Position numbers and translations under genes: made by a program. A DNA stretch of 64,000 nucleotides from Dasyornis broadbenti (lineage: Eukaryota; Chordata; Aves; Passeriformes; Dasyornithidae): the NCBI GenBank assembly GCA_013397935.1, contig VZRN01004407.1, positions 5,378,081-5,442,080 on the forward strand, written 5' to 3'. Position 1 is the stretch's first letter, and every line of letters begins with the position of its first letter. Positions 14,301 to 31,732 of this stretch are shown piece by piece. Under the pieces are notes generated by a model. It made no database searches and was not told the DNA's origin. It was given only the letters and a program-made list of their open reading frames with translations.

Positions 14301-15716
14301 GTGGAAAATAGCAAATGATATATAGATTTGAGCAACATCATCTTCTAGGAAAATTTCAGACGCTTACTTTACTAGGTACTGGCTCTAATCTACTCTGATA
14401 GTGTGCAGAAATTTCCCTATCTTTTCTTATTGATGGGTAACGTTGGCCTGTTAGGGTAAGCATTTTGTGTGTATGGAAAACGTGAGAATTTTCTCCTCAG
14501 TAGGCAGATCACAGACAGATTTTCTGTCTGATGTGAAATTGAAGAGACGAGTTTTAAATGCTACTTCCTTTACTGGCTTTGTTTTTGACTCAGTGATGAA
14601 TTGACACTTGCAGTTCTCAGACCTTGTGTTTAAACATGATGCATTACTGAGGAGGTGAAAACTATTTTTTAATACTCCGTTGAGGTGAAATAAGGTATGC
14701 TGATACGTAGTATATGGATCTATACAACAGCTGTGTTTCCAAAAAGCAGTTAAAACACCATAATCTTTGATTTCTGTAGAATTTTATGACTAAATCCGAC
14801 AGCTGGTCTGAAATACTCTGTTTATTGTTGGTACAATATAAATTTACACAATGTGCAAGGATTCATTCTGTACACTGAGTAAAAGGTTATTGCTTCACCA
14901 GAACAAGCATAAATATTTTTTGCAATTTCTCATCCATCTGGTCAGAAAATGGAATTAATGGCTTTTTTGCACCTGGATCATAATCACATACAAAATTTTG
15001 TGGTGTATCATTTTCATAACTGGTTTCTCATAATTTATCTGTGTGTATCTTCTCATATCCATTCTTTAACTATTTTCTTTGTGCAACTCAAAGGCTAAAG
15101 AGGCTCAATGAATAGGATGCATTATATCATACCAGTTGATTAGAACTGAAATATTTGACTCCTTTTCAAGTCTTATTTCATAGTATGCTCATTGTTTCTT
15201 TGGCAGTTATGGCCTGTGCCTTGTGACTCACGGGAGTAAAGACAGGGAGAATTGCGAGTCTTTTTTTAAATCAACGTCCTGCAGCATGAGTCAGACTTTA
15301 GATCTGGCCTTTGCCCTTCCTTTGCCTTTGTTCTTATCATTTGTTCTGCCCTATGGTTACAGCCTCTCAGAATAGCATATTCCTGATTTTAGTGCAATTT
15401 GTTCCTGATGAATGCTAGGGAAAATTATATAAGATGCTAACTTGTCATTTTTCAGGAAGGGAAGCTTCTTTATATTGAGTTGTAATGGTCACTTTTGAAA
15501 CAATCCCCAAACTTCCAACCTTCTCTGTCACCTCTTTGCAAGGTTAGCTTGCTGAGGTGTAACCTCTTATTTCGAAGCTCATTTTGGTTTTAGTGTCATC
15601 ATTAATGAAGTGTGCAATTAATATTTTTCTCCCCAAATCAAAGACTTAAAACACATCTTCCGTCTATTTTGAATATGGACTCATAGTATCTAGAAAGGAT
15701 TACACCAAGATAATAT

Positions 15717-15734
15717 AAAAAAAAAAAAAAAAAG
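15717..15734. repeat. Poly(A) run, A18
   Basis: Homopolymer of 18 A in the large intron, followed by G and more A. No element with a poly(A) tail is recognised in front of it. Confidence 0.85.
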
Positions 15735-18700
15735 AAAAATGAGCTGAATAAATTCTTTGCCTTCTTAATTCTTTTTTTACCCATTAGATAAATATGAATA
15801 CTAGTTATTCTTCCCTTCATGCTTTCAACCTTTTGTTAAAAATGGCACCAACATCACTTTGATGCCATAATACTTCTTTTGTTCTATATGATGTTTACAA
15901 GTTAATACTGTCTGGTTTTATGTAAAGATCTGCTTACATTCACTACTGGGTATATCTGCGCTTGGTTTATGGAATATGACATAGTTGTTGCCTGAAGTGC
16001 TGTAAAGCAGGAAAGTTAATGTTTACATATCGAGTGACTGGTTTTGTTATTGTTAATGCCAAGCTTTCTGAAAATGGTTTAATATCTTACGACTTTGAGA
16101 CTGGGAGATAAAAAAATAAATAATACAACTACATGCGTTTTCTCAGGAATTCAAGATTGGTTTGTAAATTTACCTCCGAAATAATTTAGTGGTATTAATT
16201 AGTGGTAAGTTCTTAGCAGAATGAGCATTATTCTGGTTTTGTCATAGCCCACAGACATTGCTACAAAGCTGGGCTAAAAAGTAATTGTTGACCAACCTAT
16301 ATAGTTTTTATATTTAGACATAGCAGGTTTTTTTTTGTTTTGTTTTTTTTTCTGTGAATAATACTTCTACCATTTTTGAAATAGCAGCAATGAAAATTTT
16401 ATGGGTCATTTTGTGTACAGCAATGGCTTTTATATTGTTGTTTCAGAACTAGCAATTTAAAAGAGAGGAAAGGTAGCATGTGGAAAATTGTGTTCACTTA
16501 TTGTAAATTAAATTAAAAATGAATTTTCAAGGAGAGAATAGTCACAGGGTATAACAGTTACTTTTCTCTTCAACAGGCTTCTCCTTGGCAGGTTTCCGTG
16601 TGTTTTGTGGTTTTTTTTTTTACAGACTGTGCTTTTGAGCACAACTGTATGCAAATAGTATCCTATGAAAGCACAGTAAATCAGTCACCTATGTCTAACC
16701 TGTGTTTTAAGGAACAGTAATTTGATAAACAGTTCTACCCAATACATTGGTTTTCCAAGGCAGGATCTAATCTTCCCTTGCTCTCTTGCAAGACGATCTA
16801 GCAAGTACCTAGTCCCTGAATAGCCAAAGGTAAAGTGGAGCTTAGCTGCTGAGAAGTCTTGCTTTCTTCTCCTGCATATTTAACTTTAGTAGCTTCACAT
16901 TTGGATGGACTTGGAAAGCAAGCTGTCGTTTAATTATAGCAGTACTTCCATGAGTATATAAATCTATTTTTATGACAAGTTCAGAGAGGGTCACGGAGTC
17001 ATATCCTTCAAGGGCATGCTTCTGTAGAAAATATTAAAAGCTTCACTTGTAAGTAGTTTGGATTCATTGAAGGCAAAATAGGTTGTTTAAAGTTATTCTA
17101 GAGCTCTTTATAACAGAATGTATATTGATTAGATGGATTAAATGCTTCAGAGCAGACTGCAGACATCTCAGGTACTACTGATAACACAGGGTTTAGGAGT
17201 TTTACGTCTACTGCACACCAGGGAGGCTGTGGATTGTGTCCTTCACAGGGGTAGGAAACAGGGCTATTTTCCTGATGGCATCATGTTCGTCTGCTTAACT
17301 GGGCTCCAGACTTTCAGTCAGATGCTCATCTGAGCTAGACTACCTAAAAGGTATTTTTCTTGACAACTGAAAAAAAAAAAAAAATAGTGTACAGAAAACA
17401 ATTTTCTGTAATCTAATTTTATATCGAATATAAAAAATTTGGCCAAGTAATAGATATTATAGATGGTAGAGAACTGTAATGCCACTGAAAACAAGAAGCT
17501 GTCTTGGATAATCGGGTTGTAGAACAAAATACTAAAATAATATTCCTTTGGAAAGCAGAAACATCTGCACAGGAAAGTAACACCAACAGCTTTGTGTGGC
17601 TGGTTGTGATGTTGAAGAGTTCTTCTCAGCACAAAATGCCACCATCCTGCTGCTGCTCAAATTCATATATATTGGTTTTTTTAAACTTGTGGAGCAAGTT
17701 TATTTTAGATTTAATCCTAGTTTTTTTCATTCAATTTATGTTTTCAAATTTTGCTGTATGCAACAGATTGAGCAGTGCACTGACCGAAAAGGGAGAAAAT
17801 TGATAAAAATCTGGCTATGCCAGGAAGGTGAGGAGTTAAAAGAATACTGTCAAATTGTTAAAACCAATGTAATAGGTTATGTAAACTAAACAGCTTGGCT
17901 CTTGCTATTTGTTACTTGGGTCCTGTTTTCCTTTAGAGGCGTTCCAGGCTTTCAAGGTAAATGGATTCTACACCCAAACATTTGCTGTACTAAGTATGAA
18001 GTACACTAATGATAGGTTTAAAATTGGATAATAACAAGATTATAATACTAGTCAAAAGGAAATACAGTAAGGAAAACAGCGTGCCTTATATGGTAAAAAG
18101 TAAGTAGGACGTGCTTTCATTTTGAGCTGTACAAGATGTGATTAGTAACACAGATAAGTACTAGCCCTGTTCAAATCTTTTCAATTTGAGAGGAATGATT
18201 CAAATGCTCACAGATATATCATGGATATTTGTCAGCATGCGAATATAAAGAGTCAAAACCCATTCCTATGGACTCAGTGGAACTTGACTCTTGGGACCAG
18301 TGGGAACATAAACACGTTGTTTGTAAGAATGTAGTGTTAAAGCTTACAATGTAGAAGACTCATGAAAGTAGTTTGCCTCTGATTCACTCTCTGCATAATA
18401 CTTATAGTTGAAATTTGTGCGTCCTACTCTCCCCTTTATATTTGGCAGTCACCCCTTAATAACATTTCCAAAATGCTTTGAAATCCTATACATTTCATAT
18501 GAACACGTGGTGCAGCCTATTTTCATGTCTGCTTTGCATTGTACTCCAGATGGCATTGGTATATTTGTGGCTCTTCTGAAGACCAAAAACAAGGGGGGGA
18601 AAAGAGTAAAAAAAAAAAAAAGGGAATGATAAACATATTCCTCAAAATGAAGATAGTTTATCAAGATGAAGTTTGTATGTTAGCTCAAAGGAGGAAAATT

Positions 18701-21700
18701 CATGAAGAAAACCTATCATATGTAATGGAAGATCACGTTTACATTTTAATTTACAGAGCTTTATCCAGTTGAATGAGATGCTAGTTGACTGAACAAAAAT
18801 CCAGGTTTGTGAATATTCATAGAGCAAATCTGCTTGACTTGGACTCTGTTCATGGTCTTGCTTGATGGCAAAATTGTTTTGTTTTGTGTTCCTTTTCCTT
18901 CAGTAAGATGGCTGTCATTAACTGGGATTGAAGGAAGGGTTGTTGTGTTTATTTGTTGGAGGTTTTTTAATTTCATCTGGGATAAATCCTGTAAGAGTTG
19001 GCTGATTATGTGACCCCTGCCTTCTGCATACTGGCTTTAACTGGAAGACAGATATGTGAACTTGCTAAAGAAACGAACACATACTAAACAATTCCCTGTA
19101 TGTACCTGAATTATAAGAACTATATTCTTTACAAGAGTACCTGTTCATTCCAAGTGAACAGCATCATGTTTGTGGGTTTTGAATCAGTGGGTGTGGTTCT
19201 TTGGTGTATCTGAAAGAAGCTTATGTGGTAATATCCGGATAGAAGATGGCTTTTAAGCTCTAATACATCACGGATCAGAGGAGCATCTGTATTGCCTGCT
19301 TGCTTCTGTGATTTGTTTTGTCCATCCAGTTTGTGATACTCTTAGTCTGTTTTGTCAAGCTTAGTTTACTATTTGAATTCATTGTTTGTTTCAAGCTAAC
19401 GGAAATGAACTAGATTATACTGAATTATCTTTTGATAACAACGTGTAAAGGGGAACTTTATCCTGTGTCCAGTTAAACAAATCTACTCCAAAGAGAAGTT
19501 CTGTTCACGAAAGAGCTCTGAGCTGTCTCTCCGTGTTGATACTGAATTAGCAAAAGGAAGGGTAAATATATGACCATCTTCGCTATTAGTGATTGCTGTG
19601 ACTGAAGACTGGACCACAGTTCTTGCGTGCAGTGCTCCTGGAGCTGAAGATACATAGTCATGATTCCTAGCAAGATTTTAGTCTACCACAACCCTTCTGG
19701 GGGCACACGTACAGAAACGTATAAAACTACTAGAAGGCGTAAAAAATCTCATGGAGAATTGTTCAAAAATGGATATCGTGTCAAACCTGGACATAATATC
19801 CCTGAAAAGGAAGAGCAACATACTTTGCGAAACTCCTTGGTGTCTTGTTATAGGGTCGGCTCGTACTGGGGTAAGGTCCAACTCTAAACTTTTTCTTCAG
19901 AACTGTAGTTTTTTATACTGTCTCTGGTGCTAGTATTGTTGTGTCTTCTGAAAAAGAGACTGTTTTATTTTTCAACTTAAAAAAAAAGCTGTGGTTTTTC
20001 AGTTGCTTTGTAGGAAGAACTTTTCCATAACTGACGTGCTGCAATGTACTCTTATCTCCCTCAGCAAAAGGGTTCATTGTTCACCTAGAATCAAATAGTC
20101 CAGTCTTTATTGAAGGATGGAATGTAATATTCTGCAATGTTGGTGTTATCAAGAAATTTTTTTTGAAACTGCTGTCTTTATTTAAAAGGTGCAAGAATAA
20201 GTTGAATAAATGTGCAGCAGAGAGGTTTATAAATGATGCTTTGATACAGTATTGTTTGAAAGCAATCTACGTAGATTCTAAATGTGATTGCAGTTTTATT
20301 GTCCTGGTCATAGAACGCTGATTTTTTTCATGCTGCGGGCTGTTCTCCCCACTTGTACTGTTGCATAACAAAGGTGGGAAAATGTATAAAAATTTTTTGT
20401 CTGGGTTGCTTCTAAGGAATGGCAGATTTTTCCTTCCATTCTATTTCTTCTTGTCTTTTTTCCTTTGAGCTTTCATTTTCAAGCCTATCTACAGGGAGCA
20501 AGATCTCAGATTACTCTGCCGCACTGTGTGAAGATGTTCAAAACGAGATTGTTTTGCATCTTAAAAATTATCGCTCCATCCTGTGTCTCAGAAGAGGTTC
20601 CTAAATATGGATTCTGGTTTTTTTTCCAGTGTTCAGTAAACTATGTGGTCTTAATGAAATCTAGGGTAGAAATAGCCATTGATCAGTTTGATGAAGATGC
20701 TGTTCTGATGAATGGGTGAATGGTTTGTCAGGAATAGAAGTGGTAAATAGAATCTCTGTATTGAATGCTTATACCAATATTTTGGATATACTACTGTCAA
20801 TTAGGAAAAAGATGAACAGTGTAAGGCAATAAGAAAGGGATTACATATCTCATTGATAAGAAACAATGTAATACTTGGTGCTTTTCTTGTCAATTCACCT
20901 CTCATGTTGAATGAAGAAATATCTCAATTCCTGTTTCTATTTATTAGAATCTCATTATAGTCATATGAGTATAGTTGTCATGATTTCCTTGCCTTTCCCT
21001 TTAAAGATTTAAAATGGTAAATTTCTTTTTTTTTTTTTGGGGAGGCGGGGGAGATGGGGCATTGCAACCTACGGATAATCCTGATTGCTACTGTATATTA
21101 ATCCAGTGGAAAGCATCAGTTCAGAGACTGCAAAACTGTCTGACAGACAGGAAGATACCCTATTGACTGTAACATCAAATAAAGCTTTAAATAATATTGT
21201 TTACTTTGCTGTAAACTTTATAGGTGAAATAATTTTCTGTTGTAATTGCATTGCTAGTGGCACATGGTTTATTGGCTGTGTTTGGGTCACTGTTCTGTTC
21301 TAAAGCATCCATTTTGCTGGGTCCTTAGTAAAGTGTCAGGAAAAAAGTACTCCTGCTATATTCTTGATCTAGCCTGGTATTTCAACATGGTGTATTGCTT
21401 CCTATTGAGCAGGTAACTGATTCCTCTAGGACTGATTTCAGGTTTTTTTGGCAGTGTGTGGCCTCTCTTAGTTACCATTTTTTACAGATTTTTTACAGAT
21501 TCTAGGTTGAACACCACAATACGAAATAACATTACACATATTTTACGTTTTCTGTGTATTTTAAAAATGGTCTGTTTGCTGCACAGGCAACACAGGTAGT
21601 TAAGCAAGTATTTTTGCAGTAAGAAAATAATCCTGTGTTATAGTGGAAGGTTTATTTGAATCATCATACCTACAACTCAGATTATTGTACTAGAGGCAGA

Positions 21701-22483
21701 AGCTATTGATTAAAACACTTTGTCTCATATTGTTTGAGGAATCTGGTTTATAATCATAAATTTTTTTCTGGTCTTGAATCATATAAATCTCTTAGGTTTG
21801 TCCTGGATATTGCAGCTGAAATAAACTCCAATTCCTAAGTGTATTTTAGTCATCTGTTTAGAAGCAGAAGGCTGAGAGACCCAAGAGGTCCTTCATTTAT
21901 TTTCTCTGTATATCTTTTTCTCTGATTAGAGAGATTGTCTGGGTAAATTAATATTTTGGTACTTACTTTTTTTTATAATTTATAGAATATCAGATTATAT
22001 CCTATTCTAGTCAGATACCATAAGAAAATTCCAATGTAAAACTCTTTGCCAAGAAAAAGATGAGTTACGTGATGGAGAGAAAGTAGCAAGCACTTCCTTA
22101 GCGTGCTATTTAGCAATTTACAATTAACTTTACCAGACAAGATCCATGAAATGTGCAAAATTAGAAGGGACTTCATTGTAAGACGTAAGAAACTTACCCT
22201 ATCTTAACAACTAATTATATATTTAAATGTAAAACAGTTTTGTAGGTATTTCATAAGAAAAGAAATTCTTCTTCTCCACTGTATAAAACACTTCTCCAAA
22301 TATTGCTAAAGAAGGAGTGCTGTACATGCTTATGTATGTAGCTGAAACAACTTTGAGAGGGAGAATTTTTGTTAGAGCTCCTATTAGTGAATTTTGCTTT
22401 CTGTTTTTGATACATAAACAAACACTAGCCATTTCTGTTCTTGGTTAGTTGGTAGACCTGACAGAGATAACTCATCTCAGTTG

Positions 22484-23366
22484 TGTGACAGTGGGTTTGA
22501 GTGCACCCTCAGCAAGTGTGCAGAGAACACCAAGCTGGGTTGACATGCCTGGCGGGACAGGATGTCATCCAGAAGGACCTGGACAAGTTTGAGGAGTGAG
22601 TCTGTGGGAACTCCCTGAGGCTCAACAAGACCAAGTGCGGGGTCCTGAACCTGCATCGGGGCCACCCCGTGTGTCAGTACAGGCTGGGTGAGGAATGGAT
22701 TGAGAGCAGCCCCTGCAGAGGAGTTGGGGGTGTTCATAGATGAAAGGCTGGACGTGAGCCAGCAATGGGAATTTGCAGCCCAGAAAACCAGTTGTGTCCT
22801 GGACTACATCCAAAGCGGTGTGGGCAGCAGGGCAAGGGAGGAAATTCTGTCCTCTTCTCCATTCTTGTGATACCCCACCTGGAGCACTGTGTCCAGCTCT
22901 GGGGCCCTCAGCACAAAAAAGACATGGACCAGCTGGAGTGGGTCCGGAGAAGGGCCACAAAAATCATCAGAGGGGGATGCAAGACCTTTCCTGTGAGGAA
23001 AGGCTGAGAGAGTTGGGAGTTCAGCCTGGAGGAAAGAGGGATCTGGGGACACCTTATTGTGGCCTTTCAGTACCTGAAGGGAGCAGACTTTTTAACAGGA
23101 CCTGCTGCAATGGAAGAATGGGTAACAGTTTTAATATAAAAGAGAGTTGTTTAGAAGGAAGATTTTTACAATGAGCATGGTGAAACACTGGAACAGGGTA
23201 CCCAGAGAGGTGGTAGATGAACCATCCTTGGAAACATTCAAGGTCAGACCAGACAGGTCTCTGTGCAACCTGATCTAGTTGAAGATTTCCCTGCTCATTT
23301 CAGGGAGGGTTGGGCAAGATGACCTTTAAAAATTCCTCCCTACACAAACTATTGTACGATTCTATG
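22484..23366 (+). mobile_element. CR1 LINE, 5'-truncated, 3' end of ORF2 plus 3' UTR, decayed
   Basis: About 880 bp, clearly GC-richer than its surroundings, match the 3' portion of a chicken-repeat-1 non-LTR retrotransposon in sense orientation to KCNMA1. The late reverse-transcriptase region can be read in broken frames: FECTLSK near 22498, then EELGVFIDERLDVSQQW near 22720, then PHLEHCVQLWGPQHKKDMDQ near 22875 in another frame. Frameshifts and internal stops show it is dead. The 3' end has the usual CR1 close with the 8-mer ATTCTATG at 23359-23366 and no poly(A). The 5' limit is approximate. Confidence 0.9.
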
Positions 23367-23537
23367 AAAATCTCATAAAATGAAATACATATAGCAATAT
23401 AATAGCAGATCTGCTTGTGCCTAAAAACTGGAGGGTACTGGAAAGAATTAACTCGCCATTCCTTTGGCTTTTACAATTGAAAGCTAGTTCTATTCTGTAG
23501 TTAAACTGTCCAAGCAAAATCTCCAACCTTTCCCCCC

Positions 23538-23538
23538 N
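23538..23538. other. Single undetermined base (N)
   Basis: The only N in the window, directly after a C6 run. It is probably a base-call or assembly ambiguity in a homopolymer, inside an intron and without coding effect. Confidence 0.95.
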
Positions 23539-25472
23539 GGAATATTTTAAAATTATGTGGGCTGCAGCAAATGCAGAACTTCATCTATAATGATTTTCTT
23601 CTTTCACAAAAAAATGCATTGAAGCCATAGTATTTTTCTTCTATCGTTTGATGTCTCAGCGATTAAAACTTATCTTAACCCTCATAATGGTTTGGAGATA
23701 GAGACAGAGGTTTTATTGCTAACTTAGACACTTTTCAGGTTTCATTTTGAAATGTGGCAATGGTTAACTTGGTAATCTCCTTAGCTTCAGATGCAATGCA
23801 AAGCAGTTGAGAGGAAGGGTTTTTCTCCCACCAGCTATTTTTCAAAAAAATTCATAGGGAGTGGAATGAGGAAAGCAGCTGAATGAAAAAGAGCTGGAAA
23901 GTTTATGACCGCTAGTAAAGATCCTCTCCTTCCCTGTCTAACCACATCTCTTTGGGTAGAAGTAGCAACAGTGGGAACTACTGGAAGTGGAACAGAGGGA
24001 TGTGTCTCTCAGTTTCAGCAACATGATCCAAAATTATCATTCTCTAATTGCAAATGGATCTGACATTTATCATTATTAGGCTTCATTTTATCACTTTTCA
24101 TTTAGGTCCCTGAATCCATTTAGCAAGTTGTGATTAATTTTCAAAGTTCCCCACAGTCAGTAATTTAAAAGAAACTTTATATCCATGTAATAGACAGGAG
24201 TGTACTTTAACACTACTTAGGAGTTTTAACAAGGCTAATTAACAGGACTATTTATAAGCCTTAGCAAGAGCAAATATTTTATTTAACAACTTTCCGAGAA
24301 TACTGCAGGAAAAACTTCTTGATTTAAATACATCTTGCCACATGCACCTGTGAGCTTGAGGGGACTCTCTTATTCCAGTGAGATGATGAAAGTTGTGACC
24401 GGCTTTATATGTTTACCAGGATCAGTATTTCCTTAAGTTTCTAGAAATAAAAAGTGGTTTCTTGCACTGGAGTTGGGTAAAATAAATGTCAATAAAGAGA
24501 ATGCATGAGAAGAAGCTGCTCTGGACCTTCCTATAACAGTTGCAATACCATGTTACACAACTTTTATGTAACTCCTGGCTGTACTCTCTAATAAAAATTA
24601 TCCTTCAAGCTTTACTTTAATTTTATAAGCTGTGCATGTGTACAGTACACAGTGTACTTTTATTCATATGCCAAAGATCTGCAGCCAAATCATTTACTAT
24701 CAGCATAAGACTATTTTAATAATTTAAGCTGTTAATCTTCTATATTATTTTCTCTTGCACACACTCTCTTTGTATCTGTCTCACTGACTTTGTAGTTGTC
24801 TGGGAATTGCTATGCATGCAATCTGATTTCAACATAAAAATTCTATTTCTTTGTAAAAATACTTGCTTTTTTAATAGTTGTAATGTAAGACTGATGGAAA
24901 GAATTATAGTAAATTTGCCATTTTTAAGAGAAAATGTGTAATTTCCCTGTTCTCCTGCTCAAGTTTTTTGAAATTAGGGTTGAGATAGGGAGCATTATTA
25001 CAATAAAAGATTTTACGTCATTAAGATTTACCAATTTAATCAGGCATATACAGTCTACTTTATCCAGGTTGTCAGATCTCTTGCCCATAATCTGTTATTT
25101 TTCACTAAGCAACGTGGGAGCTTGGAGGACTGAGACATTTCAGATCTGCATGTGTCTTTGACAGTCTGAAAGAGAAGGACATGCACTACAGCCAACAACA
25201 GAAACCTCAGTGAGGTTTTTTCCCCTTAGCTTTCAGCCTGTGTGTCTCGTCCCATTACTTCCTGTATAAATTGAGGCTTTTTGGTAGGATACATCAGTTA
25301 TTAAAGAAATAAATGTAAAAGAATTTGAAAAATACCTGTTAAAGATCCTTGAACAATTAAATATGGAAGAGCTTTTCAAAGGTATTTGGCATTTTGTATG
25401 CTACCTATGTTGATTTAATTTTTCACTGTCATTGTGATATGCTGTTATAATTTGAATTATTCTTTGCTATAA

Positions 25473-30315
<4,843 letters not shown>

Positions 30316-30391
30316 TAATTCCATCAAGCTGGTGAATCTGTGCTCCATATTTATCAGCACGTGGCTGACAGCAGCTGGGTTCATACATTTG
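30316..30391 (+). CDS. KCNMA1: KCNMA1 exon: S5 helix
   Basis: The first T completes the Ser codon split from the S4 exon. The exon then reads NSIKLVNLCSIFISTWLTAA, then GFIHL. This is the S4-S5 linker end and transmembrane helix S5, which with S6 forms the pore domain. The acceptor is TTTCTAG and the donor is TTG|GTAAGT, phase 0. Identity to vertebrate Slo1 is complete as far as I can recall. The exon stands directly upstream of a CpG-rich island. Confidence 0.96.
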
Positions 30392-31561
30392 GTAAGTGCG
30401 TCTGAAAACGCTTCACTGACTTTTTCTGATGGCTCCGCAAGGCTCTCTGAGCTGCTTCACTCCCTGACACCGCGTTGCTCTCGGTAGTGCCGCACCACAC
30501 CGATAGAATACGGTAAAAAGGCGTCCCGGCTCCCCGAAGTGGGAGCCTGTTGTCGCAGGGAGGAGGCAGCGCTGTCCGGGGCGGGCGGGAGCGGCGCGGG
30601 GGAGCAGCAGGGGGCGATGTTCGCCAGGGAACCCGCAGCCACCCGGAGTCAGGCCGGAGCCATTCCATTGGCTCTGCCGGAGCTGAGCTGCAGCCAGCTG
30701 TGTGAGAGAGCAAGTACTTCCTCTTCTTGCTGTATCAGCCCTTTCGTGTTCACTCTTGTAAAGATGCACAGAGATTTTGAATGTGTTAATTTATGAGGCC
30801 TTTCTCATTCACATAGTACCGTATTTTTACACTCCTCTGGGAAAATATAGCGTTTCTATCATAGAAACAATATATTTTTCTATTTCTGAACAAACAAAAC
30901 ACCACACGCCTTAAATATTACATCAAGACCAAGGCAATGCTATTTGCTAGGATTTGATTTTTTTTCCCTTTGGTTTTCAACAAAAGTTTTCCTATTCTAC
31001 TGTAGGAGTACTCAAACTTCAACTTTTTACTGTCGAACAATTTTTAGATGGCACGCTGCTTTGCCGCTGACAAATTTATAGTTTTGTCTCAACAGTGTCT
31101 GGCTTTTTGGAAAAAATAATAGCTTACCAGTAAAGGTGCCAGTAATGCCTTCAGTAGCTATATAATCTTTTCAAACAAAAACATTGAGGAGTATAATTGC
31201 ATTACAAGTAAGACTTACTCTGAAAATATTCTGATCACATTTTTATTAAATTAACTTACCTAACTACACTATTAAGTTACATTATTTAGTAGTGCATGGA
31301 AAAGATGTTTCCCGTAAATGATCTATGTAGCAAGGCTGTATATATTGGCAAAAGAATTGTACTGCTCTGTTTGGGACAGAGTCAGGTTCTGTATTTGGTC
31401 AAAATAAATCACAGGAAAGGATTCAGAGTTTGTATTATATGCCAAGTTACCTATCTGTACACACACACATGCACATGCATATATGGGTAGAGCTACTTTG
31501 GGATTGATTAGAGTTAATTATATTAAATATAATTCATTATATGTTCTCTTGTACATTGTAG
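30392..31561 (+). other. KCNMA1: Intron between the S5 and pore exons
   Basis: This is a 1,170-bp intron. Its first 300 bp are a CpG-rich island (listed separately) and the rest is AT-rich. A short CA-rich stretch lies near 31459-31480. It ends at the acceptor GTACATTGTAG. Confidence 0.88.
30400..30690. promoter_or_regulatory. Intragenic CpG-rich island with GC box, next to the S5 exon
   Basis: A sharp GC-rich patch stands in otherwise AT-rich intron, with over 20 CpG dinucleotides between about 30470 and 30680 by eye. It contains the Sp1-type GC box GGGGCGGGCGGGA at 30578-30590, a second G/C cluster (GCGGCGCGGGGG) just after it, and CCATTGG (an inverted CCAAT box) at about 30664-30670. CpG clusters with GC boxes are typical of vertebrate promoters or methylation-sensitive enhancers. 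No initiator, first exon or transcript evidence can be seen. It could also be a locally CpG-rich insertion. Function is inference only. Confidence 0.4.
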
Positions 31562-31732
31562 GTGGAGAACTCAGGGGATCCATGGGAAAATTTCCAAAAT
31601 AATCAACCGCTAACATATTGGGAATGTGTTTATTTACTGATGGTTACAATGTCCACTGTTGGCTATGGAGATGTTTATGCAAAAACAACCCTTGGTCGCC
31701 TTTTCATGGTCTTCTTCATCCTTGGGGGATTG
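31562..31732 (+). CDS. KCNMA1: KCNMA1 exon: turret, pore helix, selectivity filter, start of S6
   Basis: The 171-bp exon gives 57 whole codons from VENSGDPWENFQNNQPLTYW to RLFMVFFILGGL. The K+ selectivity filter STVGYGD is at 31652-31672, preceded by the pore helix (CVYLLMVTM). The S6 helix starts at LGRLFMVFF and contains the G310-G311 hinge pair. Position 271 in the turret is Pro (NNQPLTYWE), while mammals have Ala in my memory. The acceptor is TTGTAG. The donor TTG|GTAAAA is weaker than the others (A at +5). Reading through this donor stays open for 37 codons, so the longer frame seen in genomic DNA is not the true protein end. Confidence 0.97.

Noticed and set aside
22477..23174. Cluster of overlapping open frames of 60-133 codons on both strands
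   Set aside because: They lie in a decayed CR1 LINE. Pieces of its reverse transcriptase appear in different frames with stops, so no live gene.
24813..24818. TGCATG upstream of the S4 exon as an RBFOX site
   Set aside because: Single hexamer about 680 bp from a constitutive exon. Such hits are expected by chance in 64 kb.
30381..30796. Several GC-rich frames of 60-118 codons around the CpG island
   Set aside because: Stop-poor GC-rich sequence explains them. The plus frame starts with GTG, and no homology or splice structure supports coding.
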